Part shown: piece after piece, positions 42,260-51,459 of the stretch
Layout of the letters: every line of letters starts with the position of its first letter
Position numbering within the stretch: position 1 is the stretch's first letter
Assembly: GCA_023435705.1 (NCBI GenBank)
Contig: JAEYRH010000013.1
Location: 66,306-130,305 of the forward strand
DNA length: 64,000 nucleotides
Source: Bacillota bacterium
Lineage (GTDB): Bacteria > Bacillota > Clostridia > Christensenellales > UMGS416
Direction of reading: 5' to 3'
The notes under the pieces: generated by a model
What the model was told of the DNA's origin: nothing
What the model saw: the letters and a program-made list of their open reading frames with translations, nothing else
Database searches by the model: none
Program-made: the position numbers and the translations under genes

Positions 42260-43831
42260 TTAGGGCCTTGCGTAGACTACCCTGGAAAACGAACCGTACA
42301 CCTTCGTGCTACCCTCCAGGTGGTAGGCACGCACCTTGTAGTAGTAGGTTTTGCCGGTGGTCAGGTTGCCATTGATATAATAAAGAGAGGACACTGATGC
42401 CACCAGTGTATAGGTGCCGCTGGAAGATGTGCTGCGCCACACCTCGTATCGTGTCGCACCGGCTACCGCGCTCCAGCTCACCTTGATGCTTCTTGAGCTG
42501 GCCCGTGCAGCCGTGATCGTGGCCGGTGCGCCGATGGTTGTCTTGGCAGATGCCACGGCGGAGAACGCTCCATACACCTTTGTGCTGCCAACCAGCCGGT
42601 AAGCTCGCACCTTGTAGTAGTAGGTGGTGCCGGTGTTCACATAGGTGTTGGTGTAGTAGGTATAGGACGTTGTTGCCAGCAGCGTGTAGGCCCCGGTGCT
42701 GGAAGTTGCTCTGTACACCTCATATTTTGACGCACCGCTCACGGCAGCCCACGTCACCTTGATGCTGTTGTAACTCGCGGCAGCTGCCTTTGGCGATGCC
42801 GGCGCGGCAGGCAATGGCTTTGCGGAAACCACAGTGGAGAATGCGCTGTAGACCTTCGTGGCACCAGCATAGGAACGCACCTTGTAGTAATAGGTGGTGC
42901 CGGTGGACAATCCTGTGTTTGTGAAGCTGGTGCCAGTTACCGTGCCGGCCAGCGAATAGGTGCCGGTGCTTGAAGTCGCGCGGTAGACCTGGTAACCGGC
43001 TGCGCCGGACACGGCAGACCATGAAACTCTGATGCTGGAGTAGGAAGCGGATGCTGCCGCTACTTTTGTTGGTGTCGTTGAAACCCACTTGGCATAGAGT
43101 GTGAGATCGGCTGTCACATGATTAGACTGAAAGTCCCAGGCGTTGGTGCAGGCAGGCTCTTTGTACCAGCCGATGAAGTTGTAGCCTGAGCGAGTGGGTT
43201 TAGCGGGTTCGGCGGCGGTTGCACCTTCCTTCACGCTCTGCCAGGCCACTGCACTGCCGCCCTGGCTGTCAAAGAAGACCCTGCGGGCATTCTGCCACTG
43301 TAAATGAGGGTAACCATTGTTGCGCTCACCATTGATGCTCCAAACAGAGGCGAAGTCCCAGTCGGCGTAGGTGGCCTGGTCTTTCATTTGATCCGTGGTC
43401 TTTCCGGCATCGGCTCCGGCTGAGCCGTCATTGCCGATGGCTTGCGTCTGCCCTGTGGTTTGGTTGTTAAAATAGCAGTTGGAGATGGTTGAAGAGCGAT
43501 ATGCCCCGCCCACAACACCACCAGGATAGCTGCTTTCGCTTGTTGCACCCTCCGTCTGTGTTACGCTCACTGCTCCCGAGGCATAACAATTGGTGGCAGT
43601 ACCACTATCAACCAATCTGCCTGCGACACCGCCGGCACAGGTAGTTAACCCGCTGGCATGGATTGGTCCAGTGGCATAACAGTCAGAGATGGTGCCGCCT
43701 TGCAGTTCGCCGGTAATACCACCAGCAATTGCATGGTAAACAAGGATGTTGGGTTGCTGCTTGTGGCAATGGCTTCCACAGCGCCAGTGGAATAGCAGCC
43801 CGTGATTGTTGAGATCTTTGATGGGCACCAT
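42260..43831 (-). CDS. surface protein, C-terminal half (GLUG, InlB-type and FN3 repeats)
   Basis: The genuine part runs from about 43750 down to 42260. It has a GLUG-type repeat end (GGITGELQGGTISDCYATG), then a Listeria-Bacteroides repeat (SGYNFIGWYKEPACTNAWDF). Three fibronectin type III modules follow, each with YYYKVR and STGTY-type motifs. There is no sorting signal or membrane anchor at the end. The first 25 or so residues of this frame belong to the overlap and are not natural. A one-base loss near 43748-43754 separates it from the N-terminal half that follows. It is probably part of one gene, or a pseudogene. Confidence 0.7.
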   Translation of the reverse strand: MVPIKDLNNHGLLFHWRCGSHCHKQQPNILVYHAIAGGITGELQGGTISDCYATGPIHASGLTTCAGGVAGRLVDSGTATNCYASGAVSVTQTEGATSESSYPGGVVGGAYRSSTISNCYFNNQTTGQTQAIGNDGSAGADAGKTTDQMKDQATYADWDFASVWSINGERNNGYPHLQWQNARRVFFDSQGGSAVAWQSVKEGATAAEPAKPTRSGYNFIGWYKEPACTNAWDFQSNHVTADLTLYAKWVSTTPTKVAAASASYSSIRVSWSAVSGAAGYQVYRATSSTGTYSLAGTVTGTSFTNTGLSTGTTYYYKVRSYAGATKVYSAFSTVVSAKPLPAAPASPKAAAASYNSIKVTWAAVSGASKYEVYRATSSTGAYTLLATTSYTYYTNTYVNTGTTYYYKVRAYRLVGSTKVYGAFSAVASAKTTIGAPATITAARASSRSIKVSWSAVAGATRYEVWRSTSSSGTYTLVASVSSLYYINGNLTTGKTYYYKVRAYHLEGSTKVYGSFSRVVYARP

Positions 43832-44919
43832 GTGATTCCGATGAGCCCGCCGGCAGTAACGAAGTAATAGTCACTGTTAACGCCTTCCGGAGTGGTGGCG
43901 CTCACGTTGCCAGATGCGCTACAGTTGGTGATGCCAGTGTCATCACAGGCGCCAACCAAACCGCCGATGTTCACTTTGGTGGCGTTGGCACTGATGTTAC
44001 CGGAAGTGTGGCTGTTGGTAATCATACCCTTTTCTATGCTGCCGACCAGGCCGCCCACATCAACACCAAAGATGATATTTACGCCGTTCATGGCAGCCAC
44101 ATCGCAGGAGGAGTAGTTGTGGTCCACCGTGACATTGTTGATAGTGGAAAACGACGCCAACCGGCCTATCAACCCGCCGATGCTGGAGTTCTCCCTGTCG
44201 CTGGTGGAACAAACACGGCCTGCGGTATAACAATCGACGATGGAAATGGGAGCGGACCCCACGATCTCTCCCACCAGTCCGCCGGCAAGCACGTTTTGAT
44301 TGGCACCGCTGGCGGTGCCAGTGACATCACCCTTTACATAACAATTGGAAAAGGAAATTGTATAGTCTGTGCCCTGGCTGTCTGCGACCCCCACCAGCCC
44401 GCCGGCAAAAACGGGATACTCGGTGATCACACCGTCGGCAAGGGCATTGTAGCCGGTGATGCCCTCTGCATGGAGTTGAATGCCCAGATTCTTGATGATC
44501 AAATCGTCATACGGCCTTATGATACCGAACAGCCCTGCTACCCGCATTTTGGCGCTGGCCGGTATCCGGAGATTCCGAATGACATGGCCCTGGCCGTCCA
44601 GCGTCACGCTCGCCATCAGTGGCTGCCAGATTCCGCCATTGTAGCTGCTTAAATCAATATCCTGGGTCAGATAATAGTTACCGCCTGTCACCATATCACT
44701 TAGTTGTGCCGCTGTCGATATCGGTGTTGCCTTCGGGTCTCTTGGGGAGATAGGCGCGATAAACCCTTTTGCATTGACCGGCGGCAGCTCTCCTGATGCG
44801 AGCAAGACAGCCTTGCCAGCAGGCGTTGTGGCAGCATCTGCCAGCGCCACGGCGCCTGACGACAGGATCAACAAGCAAGCCAAGAGCACTGTGGTGAATG
44901 CATGGAGTGGCTTTCTCAT
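43645..44919 (-). CDS. surface protein, N-terminal half (signal peptide and GLUG repeats)
   Basis: A 424-codon frame. It has a signal peptide (1-28, LLACLLILSSGAVALADA), a short leader domain, and then several GLUG repeats (for example AGGLVGVADSQG, GGLIGRLASFS, VGGLVGSIEKG). Such beta-helical repeats are found in bacterial adhesins. The frame slips at about residue 390, and the last 30 or so residues (SLFTMQLLVV...) are out of frame. Before the slip it reads EAIATSSNP, which joins smoothly to NILVYHAIAGG of the C-terminal half. The intact protein would be near 886 residues. Confidence 0.7.
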   Translation of the reverse strand: MRKPLHAFTTVLLACLLILSSGAVALADAATTPAGKAVLLASGELPPVNAKGFIAPISPRDPKATPISTAAQLSDMVTGGNYYLTQDIDLSSYNGGIWQPLMASVTLDGQGHVIRNLRIPASAKMRVAGLFGIIRPYDDLIIKNLGIQLHAEGITGYNALADGVITEYPVFAGGLVGVADSQGTDYTISFSNCYVKGDVTGTASGANQNVLAGGLVGEIVGSAPISIVDCYTAGRVCSTSDRENSSIGGLIGRLASFSTINNVTVDHNYSSCDVAAMNGVNIIFGVDVGGLVGSIEKGMITNSHTSGNISANATKVNIGGLVGACDDTGITNCSASGNVSATTPEGVNSDYYFVTAGGLIGITWCPSKISTITGCYSTGAVEAIATSSNPTSLFTMQLLVVLPANCKAAPSLTVMPLDQSMPAG

Positions 44920-44983
44920 GGGATACCTCCGGAGTTTATTGGTTATATGCGAACTTTGGGAATCTGCATGTTATCTAGCATCA

Positions 44984-46282
44984 TCACCGATACACACTGC
45001 ATCCGCCACTGGCAAGCTTGTTCAGCACACTGTCGTCTGTGAAGAGATTTCCTGTTACATAGAGGTTCTCCAGCCTTGTCATATGCTCCAGAGGGCTTAA
45101 ATCCTTAATCCTATTGTTTCTAAGGTCCACGACATAACTGACGTCCAACTCTTTGAGCGCAGAAATATCTTCGATTTGATTGTTACCGAGCCGCAGGTCA
45201 GTCACGCCGCCCAGGTCTGCCAATGCGGAAATGTCCTTCAGACCACAGGACTCAAAGTAGAGATTGTACATGGTGCGGCCTTTGAGCAGGGAGAGGCTTT
45301 CATCTTTGACGCTCGAATGATCAAGACAGATGCTTCTCAAGACTTTACAATTTGATAGCAACTCCCGAAAAAACGCATCTGTCACGCCCGAGAGTGTGAC
45401 CCCTTGCAAGTTCTTTTGTCTGAGTAGCGGGGTATAGTCCTTCAGGGTGTTCTGGCAGAAGAAATATCTCAGCTTACCGGATGTGGACAGCGCAGAAATA
45501 TCTTTGATCCCCGTGCCAAAATAGGCGTTGAACTCTGTGAGGTTCGGCAGACTGAGCACAGGCGCGGCATCCTTCACCGGATTGCCGCTGATCCAGACTT
45601 TCGACAGAGATTCTTTGCCCGCCAGTGGCGAAAGATCGGAAACAGAGCATCCCAGAATGCAGATATCAGAGAGTTTATTCAGCTCCTGCAGGCCTTCCAG
45701 GCTATCAACTGGCTGGTGCAGCACATGCAGTGTTTCCAGGCTCACACAATAGCGCAGGTCAGCCAGCGTTGTGATGGTTCCGGTTGCGTTCTTATCATTG
45801 ACCGGATCGTAATTGAAGGACGTGATCCATTTCATGTCCCCGGCAGTGATGTTGCCTTCGGGCTTATTCAACGTCTGCCGGATAACATCCTCCACTTGCT
45901 TATCAGCAAACACGACGACCTCATTGTCCGGATACTTGCTGATAACAGGATTGGCAGTGGGGGAAGGAGATGCTGTGGGCATGTTTGTTGTGGGTTTCAG
46001 CTCTGCCGTTTCATTGGTCAAGGAAGCCGCCGGGGTGTTCGTTGGATTACCAACAGCTGTTGGGGTTGAACTCAGGATTTGCGAACTGGAGCCTGGGGTG
46101 GCCACTTGTGCATTGGCCGGCACACTGGCCAGTTTTGCGCCCAGGTATGCAGACCCGAATGCGATCAGCGCGATAACGATCGCAGATGACAAATATACAG
46201 CTGCTTTGCTCGCAGGCTTACCACCTTTTTCATCAAAGCTCGGCGGCGAGACGTTGTATTCACCATGGTTCTCTGTATTCAA
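44984..46282 (-). CDS. membrane-anchored leucine-rich repeat protein
   Basis: A 432-residue protein. The N-terminal cytoplasmic segment is followed by one transmembrane helix (AAVYLSSAIVIALIAFG, about 25-42) and a Thr/Ser/Pro linker (to about 115). A short helical cap has ITAGDMKWITSFNYD, then internalin-type LRRs follow (for example LSDLSPLAG, IEDISALKEL, IKDLSPLEHM). The ectodomain should bind a protein ligand; which one is unknown. The TTG at 46282 has GGGAGGT upstream. It is a tandem paralogue of the next gene, differing in its membrane anchor. Confidence 0.8.
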   Translation of the reverse strand: MNTENHGEYNVSPPSFDEKGGKPASKAAVYLSSAIVIALIAFGSAYLGAKLASVPANAQVATPGSSSQILSSTPTAVGNPTNTPAASLTNETAELKPTTNMPTASPSPTANPVISKYPDNEVVVFADKQVEDVIRQTLNKPEGNITAGDMKWITSFNYDPVNDKNATGTITTLADLRYCVSLETLHVLHQPVDSLEGLQELNKLSDICILGCSVSDLSPLAGKESLSKVWISGNPVKDAAPVLSLPNLTEFNAYFGTGIKDISALSTSGKLRYFFCQNTLKDYTPLLRQKNLQGVTLSGVTDAFFRELLSNCKVLRSICLDHSSVKDESLSLLKGRTMYNLYFESCGLKDISALADLGGVTDLRLGNNQIEDISALKELDVSYVVDLRNNRIKDLSPLEHMTRLENLYVTGNLFTDDSVLNKLASGGCSVYR

Positions 46283-46298
46283 ATGATACCTCCCAATT

Positions 46299-47423
46299 TT
46301 ATCGAGTGATTTTGCAGCCACCCTTTTCCAGATCGTCCAGCACATTGCTCTCGGTAACCGGATTGCCCGTGATCAATAGTTGTGATAATCCTTTCATGCC
46401 TTTGAGAGGGCTCCAGTCACGGATGCGGTTTCCCCTGAGATCCAGGTAGCGGCTGATCTTTATGTTCTTCAGCACAGAGATGTCTTCAATGCTGTTGTCG
46501 GTGAAACGCAGGTCTTCTATGTCAGCCACGCCTTTCAGGGTTGAAATGTCCGTGATGCCGCAGTTTTCCAGATCAATGGCAAAGTAGCTACGGCCCTTGA
46601 ATAGAGCAAGGCTTTCGTTTTTGAGATCGGCATCCCTGATTCGGATGCTGCCTATGCCTGTGCAGTTGCTCAAAAGCGCCCGGAATGAATCGTCGTTGAT
46701 CCCTATGAGCAATACCTGCCAGAGATTTTTGTGCGCGAACAGTGGTGTGATGTCCGAAAATTGGCTGTCGCAATAAAACGTCCTCAGGTTCTTTGTGGCT
46801 GAGAGCGCTGAAATATCTGTGATGCCCGTGTGCAATGCGTTGAAATCCTGCAGGCTTGGCAAAGCCAATACGGCTGACGCATCGGTCACGGGGTTGCCGC
46901 CAATCCATATGCTCTGCAGCGATTTCATCTCGGCCAAAGGTGAAAGGTCGGATACGCGGTTGCCTGTGATATACAGATACTCCAGGTTTTCGCAGTAACG
47001 CAGATCTTCCAGCGAATAGATCTTTTCATTGGCAAAACTGTAGACATCGGGGTTGTAATCAAACGAGGTTATCTTCCTCATCTCAGCAACTGTGATGTCT
47101 CGCTCGGGCAAGATCAGCAGTTTTCGAATGAGTTTCTCCACGCCCTGGTCCTGGAATTTGATAACCGTATCACCAGGAAGAGAATGAACGTCTGGCTTTG
47201 GCGTCGGCAGTAATGTCGGCGTGGGTTTGAGCGTGGGCACCGGCGTCGGTTCAGGCGTGGGCACTGGCGTCGGTTCAAACGTGGGTTCGGTGGTCGGTTC
47301 GGGCGTGGGTGAGAGGAATGGAGAGGGAGATGGCGTGATCTCCAACGCTGTAATCACATCGCAGGCGGAAAGCACAGATAGCAGCATGATGCAGGTGACC
47401 GAAAGCAGCGCAATTCGTTTCAT
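46299..47423 (-). CDS. leucine-rich repeat lipoprotein
   Basis: A 374-residue lipoprotein. The signal ends LLSVLSAC with Cys21, followed by a Pro-Thr-Glu linker (EPTPVPTPEPTPVPT, about 30-75). The cap is ITVAEMRKITSFDYN, then internalin-type LRRs such as VSDLSPLAEM, ITDISALSAT and IRDWSPLKGM. The order of segments matches its neighbour at 44984-46282, so the two arose by duplication. The ATG at 47423 gives the canonical signal peptide. Surface display through the lipid anchor is likely. Confidence 0.82.
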   Translation of the reverse strand: MKRIALLSVTCIMLLSVLSACDVITALEITPSPSPFLSPTPEPTTEPTFEPTPVPTPEPTPVPTLKPTPTLLPTPKPDVHSLPGDTVIKFQDQGVEKLIRKLLILPERDITVAEMRKITSFDYNPDVYSFANEKIYSLEDLRYCENLEYLYITGNRVSDLSPLAEMKSLQSIWIGGNPVTDASAVLALPSLQDFNALHTGITDISALSATKNLRTFYCDSQFSDITPLFAHKNLWQVLLIGINDDSFRALLSNCTGIGSIRIRDADLKNESLALFKGRSYFAIDLENCGITDISTLKGVADIEDLRFTDNSIEDISVLKNIKISRYLDLRGNRIRDWSPLKGMKGLSQLLITGNPVTESNVLDDLEKGGCKITR

Positions 47424-47446
47424 AACATGCACCCGTTTCAAAGCCG

Positions 47447-48922
47447 TTAAGGCTTTATTTTGATCGATGGATCCCCAATGAAGCAGTAGACATAAGCTGA
47501 CATCTCATTTTTGGTGGTAATCATTGACAACATGGCGGCATAAAACTCTGCTGCAACGCCTGTTGATTTCTTTGAAAAGAGAAGGCTTGCCGGCAATGGC
47601 GCAGGCTTATCGGGGTTGAATCCGACTTCCCTAGTCGTCGTGATCGCCGCGCAGGCGGACCCACTTTTTAAATAGTCCTGTATGCGTGGTGAGTTCCGTT
47701 TTGTTTCGACTTCGAGTGTGGCAAATCCGTCCATGAAATAGACACCTGTGGTGAACCCAGGGCCAGGTTCCGGCAGATATTCATACTCGGTCATATAGTC
47801 ATTACCATCACGGATCTGATTTTCATTGGTGTCGCTTTCCCATATCGTTGCACTTGTTCCGATTGTATAGACGAAGTCATAGGATTTCGCTGCCTCGGTT
47901 TGGAAATTCTCTTGTGTCAACGGATACGTGCTCTTATATTTTGAATGCAGGACGCCTGTTTGAATAAACAGCGTTGTGGAATTGATTCCGATTGCAGAGA
48001 GGTTCTTTGCAAGGCTGTTGCTGTAAAAAGACCAGTCTCCTGCAGAGGATCCCTTTCTCTCGGGATACCCAAAAATAACGCTGGAGATCAATGCGTTCGG
48101 CTCCTTCTTACGGTTTTGCTCATACTTCGCTGTGGCATCCAGCACTGCGGTGATGTCGCCTTTTTCGGAAAAAGGTATTCTGCCCAGTTTGAAAAGGAGC
48201 TTTGGCTTCGCCTTTTTTGCAGCCTTGGCCACTTCATTCATTTCTCCTGCAAAACCGTCTTTGTCATAATCCCATGAAAAGTCAAAGGCGTAAAATAGAT
48301 CCGTTGGTGTATTGTAAGCATTATTATCCGGGTTTTGATAGTCGTACCAACCATCAACGTATCTTGTATTGTGATTGCTCGGCTGAGGATATAAATATCG
48401 CATAGGGATGATCCCGCCAGTATGCCGCGGGCAAGCTGATTCCTTTTTATAAGGCTGGCCCACAAGCAGCACATACTCCAACGACAATTCCTTGTCCATT
48501 TTCTTGAGATACTGCTGTATTGCCACGCTGGCATCGGTCTTTGCGCCGGGCTTAACGTCTGCCTCAACGCTTTTTACGGTCACGGTGTATCCGCTCCACT
48601 GCTTGTATGCCACGAATTCGGCAAAGCATGGCTTCTGTGACTCAGTTTCACACAGGATCAGATAATTGCCCGTTGTGCCGGAAAGCTTGGGCTTTGGCAT
48701 GGGTGTGGGTGTTGGCTGCGGTGTGGGGCTGGGCGTTGGAATGGGGGTGGGCGTTGCTGCAGGTGATGGGGATGCAGTGGGCGCTGGTGTGGATGGCGCC
48801 TGCGTGATCTCTACCGTTGGTGCAGGAGTGGGTGTGGGGGCCATTGCATCAAGCACATCGCAGGCAGGAATAAGCGATAACACCAGAATGATTGCCAGAA
48901 TAATCGGTGCAGATCTCTTCAT
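47447..48922 (-). CDS. lipoprotein with peptidase C25 (gingipain)-like domain
   Basis: A 491-residue lipoprotein. The signal ends LSLIPAC (Cys21), then a Pro/Thr/Ala linker to about 80. A C25-like domain follows, with NYLILCETESQK, FVAYKQWSGYTVTVKSVEA, LEYVLLVGQP and a final YCFIGDPSIKI. The expected catalytic GHG-type histidine segment instead reads YTIGTSATIW; the later SACAAITTT region keeps a Cys. It may therefore be an inactive or divergent peptidase. The ATG at 48922 follows GAGG. The start of the lipoprotein (ACDVLDAM) resembles that of the LRR lipoprotein (ACDVITAL). It is first in the minus-strand surface cluster. Confidence 0.72.
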   Translation of the reverse strand: MKRSAPIILAIILVLSLIPACDVLDAMAPTPTPAPTVEITQAPSTPAPTASPSPAATPTPIPTPSPTPQPTPTPMPKPKLSGTTGNYLILCETESQKPCFAEFVAYKQWSGYTVTVKSVEADVKPGAKTDASVAIQQYLKKMDKELSLEYVLLVGQPYKKESACPRHTGGIIPMRYLYPQPSNHNTRYVDGWYDYQNPDNNAYNTPTDLFYAFDFSWDYDKDGFAGEMNEVAKAAKKAKPKLLFKLGRIPFSEKGDITAVLDATAKYEQNRKKEPNALISSVIFGYPERKGSSAGDWSFYSNSLAKNLSAIGINSTTLFIQTGVLHSKYKSTYPLTQENFQTEAAKSYDFVYTIGTSATIWESDTNENQIRDGNDYMTEYEYLPEPGPGFTTGVYFMDGFATLEVETKRNSPRIQDYLKSGSACAAITTTREVGFNPDKPAPLPASLLFSKKSTGVAAEFYAAMLSMITTKNEMSAYVYCFIGDPSIKIKP

Positions 48923-49001
48923 AAACAACCTCACTATTGATATTACTATCTTGCCATACACCATAATAATTAGCAATTCTTAACGATGGGCAGTTCAAAT
49001 A

Positions 49002-49018
49002 ATTAAGAATTTCTTAAT
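49002..49018. promoter_or_regulatory. 17-bp palindrome in a divergent promoter region
   Basis: ATTAAGAA-T-TTCTTAAT is a perfect dyad between the minus-strand surface-protein unit and the + strand two-component genes. A partial copy, ATTCTTAAC, lies nearby (48976-48984). It is a candidate site for the neighbouring response regulator. Confidence 0.45.
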
Positions 49019-49125
49019 GCCTTCTTTCACCTCTTCGTAAGATTTTTCACTTAATCTGTGGGTAATTCTCCTCCGGCATGTTTTATGTTAACATGAATGC
49101 ACACAGATGCCTCGGAGGATTCCTT

Positions 49126-49821
49126 ATGAAGATACTTGTCTGCGATGACGATCATGAGATCGTGGATGCAATATCAATCTATCTGAAGAACGAGGGGTAT
49201 GAGCCTGTAAAGGCCTATACGGGCATGGAGGCTGTGCAGGCGGTAGAAGGGGGCGGCATCAGTCTTGTGATCATGGACGTGATGATGCCCGGCGTAGATG
49301 GAATCCACGCCACCATGATGTTGCGAGAACGTGGGAATATCCCTGTTATCATGCTATCTGCCAAATCTGAAGATGCAGACAAGGTGCTGGGCCTCAACAT
49401 GGGCGCTGATGATTATGTGACAAAGCCATTCAATCCGCTGGAACTGCTGGCGCGTGTGCGGTCGCAGCTAAGGCGATACACGCAGCTTGGCAGCATTGAA
49501 CAGAAGACCGGTATCTACCGCACGGGTGGGCTTGTTGTGGACGACACCGGCAAAGATGTTGTGGTGGATGGCGAATCCATTCGCCTGACGCCTGTGGAAT
49601 ACGGGATTTTGCGATTGCTGACGCAAAACGCTGGCCGTGTTTTCTCCATTGAGCAAATTTACGTGAATGTATGGAATGAGCAAGCGTTTAGCCCTGAGAA
49701 TACTGTGGCTGTACACATCCGACGTATTCGTGAGAAGATCGAAATCAATCCAAAGGAACCCAAATACTTGAAGGTGGTGTGGGGGATTGGATACAAGGTT
49801 GAAAAATATCCGGTATTTTAG
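49126..49821 (+). CDS. VanR-like response regulator
   Basis: A 231-residue OmpR-family regulator. The receiver domain has VCDDDHEIVDAI, the phospho-acceptor in LVIMDVMMPG, and YVTKPFNPLELLARV. The winged helix has LTPVEYGILRLL and NTVAVHIRRIREKIE, and ends YLKVVWGIGYKVE. It starts at the ATG at 49126 with CGGAGG upstream. It overlaps the kinase gene and is divergent from the surface-protein cluster, which it may control. Confidence 0.9.
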   Translation: MKILVCDDDHEIVDAISIYLKNEGYEPVKAYTGMEAVQAVEGGGISLVIMDVMMPGVDGIHATMMLRERGNIPVIMLSAKSEDADKVLGLNMGADDYVTKPFNPLELLARVRSQLRRYTQLGSIEQKTGIYRTGGLVVDDTGKDVVVDGESIRLTPVEYGILRLLTQNAGRVFSIEQIYVNVWNEQAFSPENTVAVHIRRIREKIEINPKEPKYLKVVWGIGYKVEKYPVF

Positions 49822-51376
49822 CGGCTTCAAGCTGTTGGCCGGATTCTTTTGTTCGCTGGGTGCGGTTGCGGCAGCGATCGGGGCACTTCGAGCCTGGGAT
49901 TTTGCAGAGGGCTTGGCCGGTGAGGATACCTTGGCGCTGCACAGCCTTTTTTGGTTGATCGGCGGCTTGCTGACCATGCTGATAAGTCTTGTGTGGCTTG
50001 CTTACACTGCAGGAAGAAGCGCCCGTGCGGATGGTATCAGGCTTCTCGGCATCGACCGGCTCTATGCCGATGTGAGCTTGGCGCTGGTCTGCTTTACCGG
50101 CAGCATCTGTGTATCTCGGTTGTACATCCTGCTGGCGGGTCTTCATGCGGGCACGCTGCAACGGTCTTTTTGGGTATATGCAGGTGGCGCGTTGCTTGCG
50201 GTGTGCGTTGCATTGTTGGCGATTTATTCCGTTATGAGCCTTTCCAGGCGCATCAAGCGCCGTGAATTACTGAAGCATACGCTGATCATTAAGCTGATCC
50301 CCCTTTTCATCTTCTCGGTTTGCCGTGTCTGGAAAAGAAGCCCGCTCACGCTTCGGTGGGTATTCCTTCTGATTGTATATGCCTTATTGACAGGTGTGCT
50401 CATACTTAATACTGGCTTGGTAAATCGCACTGAGCTCTTTAAACTAGAATCATTCGGAAATTTGTCGCTTATCCCAATTATTCTGTTTGTTGTCCTGCAG
50501 GTTTATGCAATTGTGTATGTTGCGCGAGAGGCTGCGGTATTGAGCGATATTTTAGTCGGCGTCCAAAAGATAAGGTCTGGTGAGTTCACATATCGGATTG
50601 AACCAAAGGGAGGGGCGCCTTTTGCTGATATCGCTCATGCAGTCAACAACATCGCCGATGGTTTGAACGCGGCTCTGGAAGATCGTGTGAAAGCTGAACG
50701 GATGAAGGCTGAGCTGGTCACAAACGTTTCACATGACCTTAGGACGCCCATGACATCCATCATCACCTATATTGACCTTCTGAAAGCAGAGATACCTGAC
50801 GGGGGGAACGCTGCTCAATATATCGGTGTGCTGGATGCCAAGGCGAAAAGGCTGAAAGCCCTCTCGGAAGACCTTTTTGAGGCCGCCAAAGCTGCCAGCG
50901 GCAGCATCAAACCAGCTCTTGTGCAGCTTGATGTAGTCGAGCTCATGTCACAGGGCTTGGGCGAGCTTTCAGACAGAATCAAGGAGTCAGGGCTTGACTT
51001 CCGCGTGAGCCTGATTGGGGAGAAGCTCCATATACTGGCTGATGGGAAGTTGTTGTGGCGCGTCGTGGAAAATTTGCTTTCAAATGTATTCAAGTATACC
51101 CTTGACCATTCCCGCGTATATGTCAGTGCATATCGTGTGCGAGACCTTGTTCGCATTGAAGTCAAGAACATCTCTGCATACGAGATCACCGTTCCCGCGG
51201 AGGAACTGACGGAGCGCTTTACCCGTGGTGATCAATCCCGTGGAAGTGAAGGATCAGGCTTGGGCCTGGCGATTGCGAAAAGCCTGACAGAGTTGCAGGG
51301 CGGCGAGTTCAGGATAGAAATTGATGGTGATTTGTTCAAGGCAATTGTGGAGTTCAAGGAGGATACTACTTTTTAG
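49799..51376 (+). CDS. VanS-like sensor histidine kinase with six membrane helices
   Basis: A protein of about 525 residues. The N-terminal half has about six hydrophobic helices with short loops, so the sensor probably lies in the membrane. A HAMP-like segment (IRSGEFTYRIEPKGG) follows. The H-box is VTNVSHDLRTPMTSIITYID, the N-box VENLLSNVFKYT, and the G2 region GSEGSGLGLAIAKSL. The G1 box is weak (the segment reads RIEVKNIS), which is common in this branch. The start is uncertain: TTG at 49799 (MKNIRYFSGF) or TTG at 49787. It pairs with the upstream regulator. Confidence 0.85.
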   Translation: MKNIRYFSGFKLLAGFFCSLGAVAAAIGALRAWDFAEGLAGEDTLALHSLFWLIGGLLTMLISLVWLAYTAGRSARADGIRLLGIDRLYADVSLALVCFTGSICVSRLYILLAGLHAGTLQRSFWVYAGGALLAVCVALLAIYSVMSLSRRIKRRELLKHTLIIKLIPLFIFSVCRVWKRSPLTLRWVFLLIVYALLTGVLILNTGLVNRTELFKLESFGNLSLIPIILFVVLQVYAIVYVAREAAVLSDILVGVQKIRSGEFTYRIEPKGGAPFADIAHAVNNIADGLNAALEDRVKAERMKAELVTNVSHDLRTPMTSIITYIDLLKAEIPDGGNAAQYIGVLDAKAKRLKALSEDLFEAAKAASGSIKPALVQLDVVELMSQGLGELSDRIKESGLDFRVSLIGEKLHILADGKLLWRVVENLLSNVFKYTLDHSRVYVSAYRVRDLVRIEVKNISAYEITVPAEELTERFTRGDQSRGSEGSGLGLAIAKSLTELQGGEFRIEIDGDLFKAIVEFKEDTTF

Positions 51377-51412
51377 CATCATGTTATGTACACTATTTAG
51401 TGATGCTGTTTT
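51375..51412 (+). terminator. possible terminator after the two-component genes
   Basis: AGCATCA (51375-51381) pairs with TGATGCT (51401-51407), followed by GTTTTC. The loop is long, so the call is modest. Confidence 0.45.
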
Positions 51413-51459
51413 CAGTAATCTGATCAAACCATGGATGGTTGGATAGTAAAAGCAATAAG

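Noticed and set aside
42260..43100. Regular repeats resembling a CRISPR array or satellite
   Set aside because: The spacing is about 250-270 bases and in frame; they are fibronectin type III modules of a coding gene.
47221..47463. 80-codon + strand frame rich in Gly and Val
   Set aside because: It is the antisense of the Pro/Thr linker of the LRR lipoprotein.
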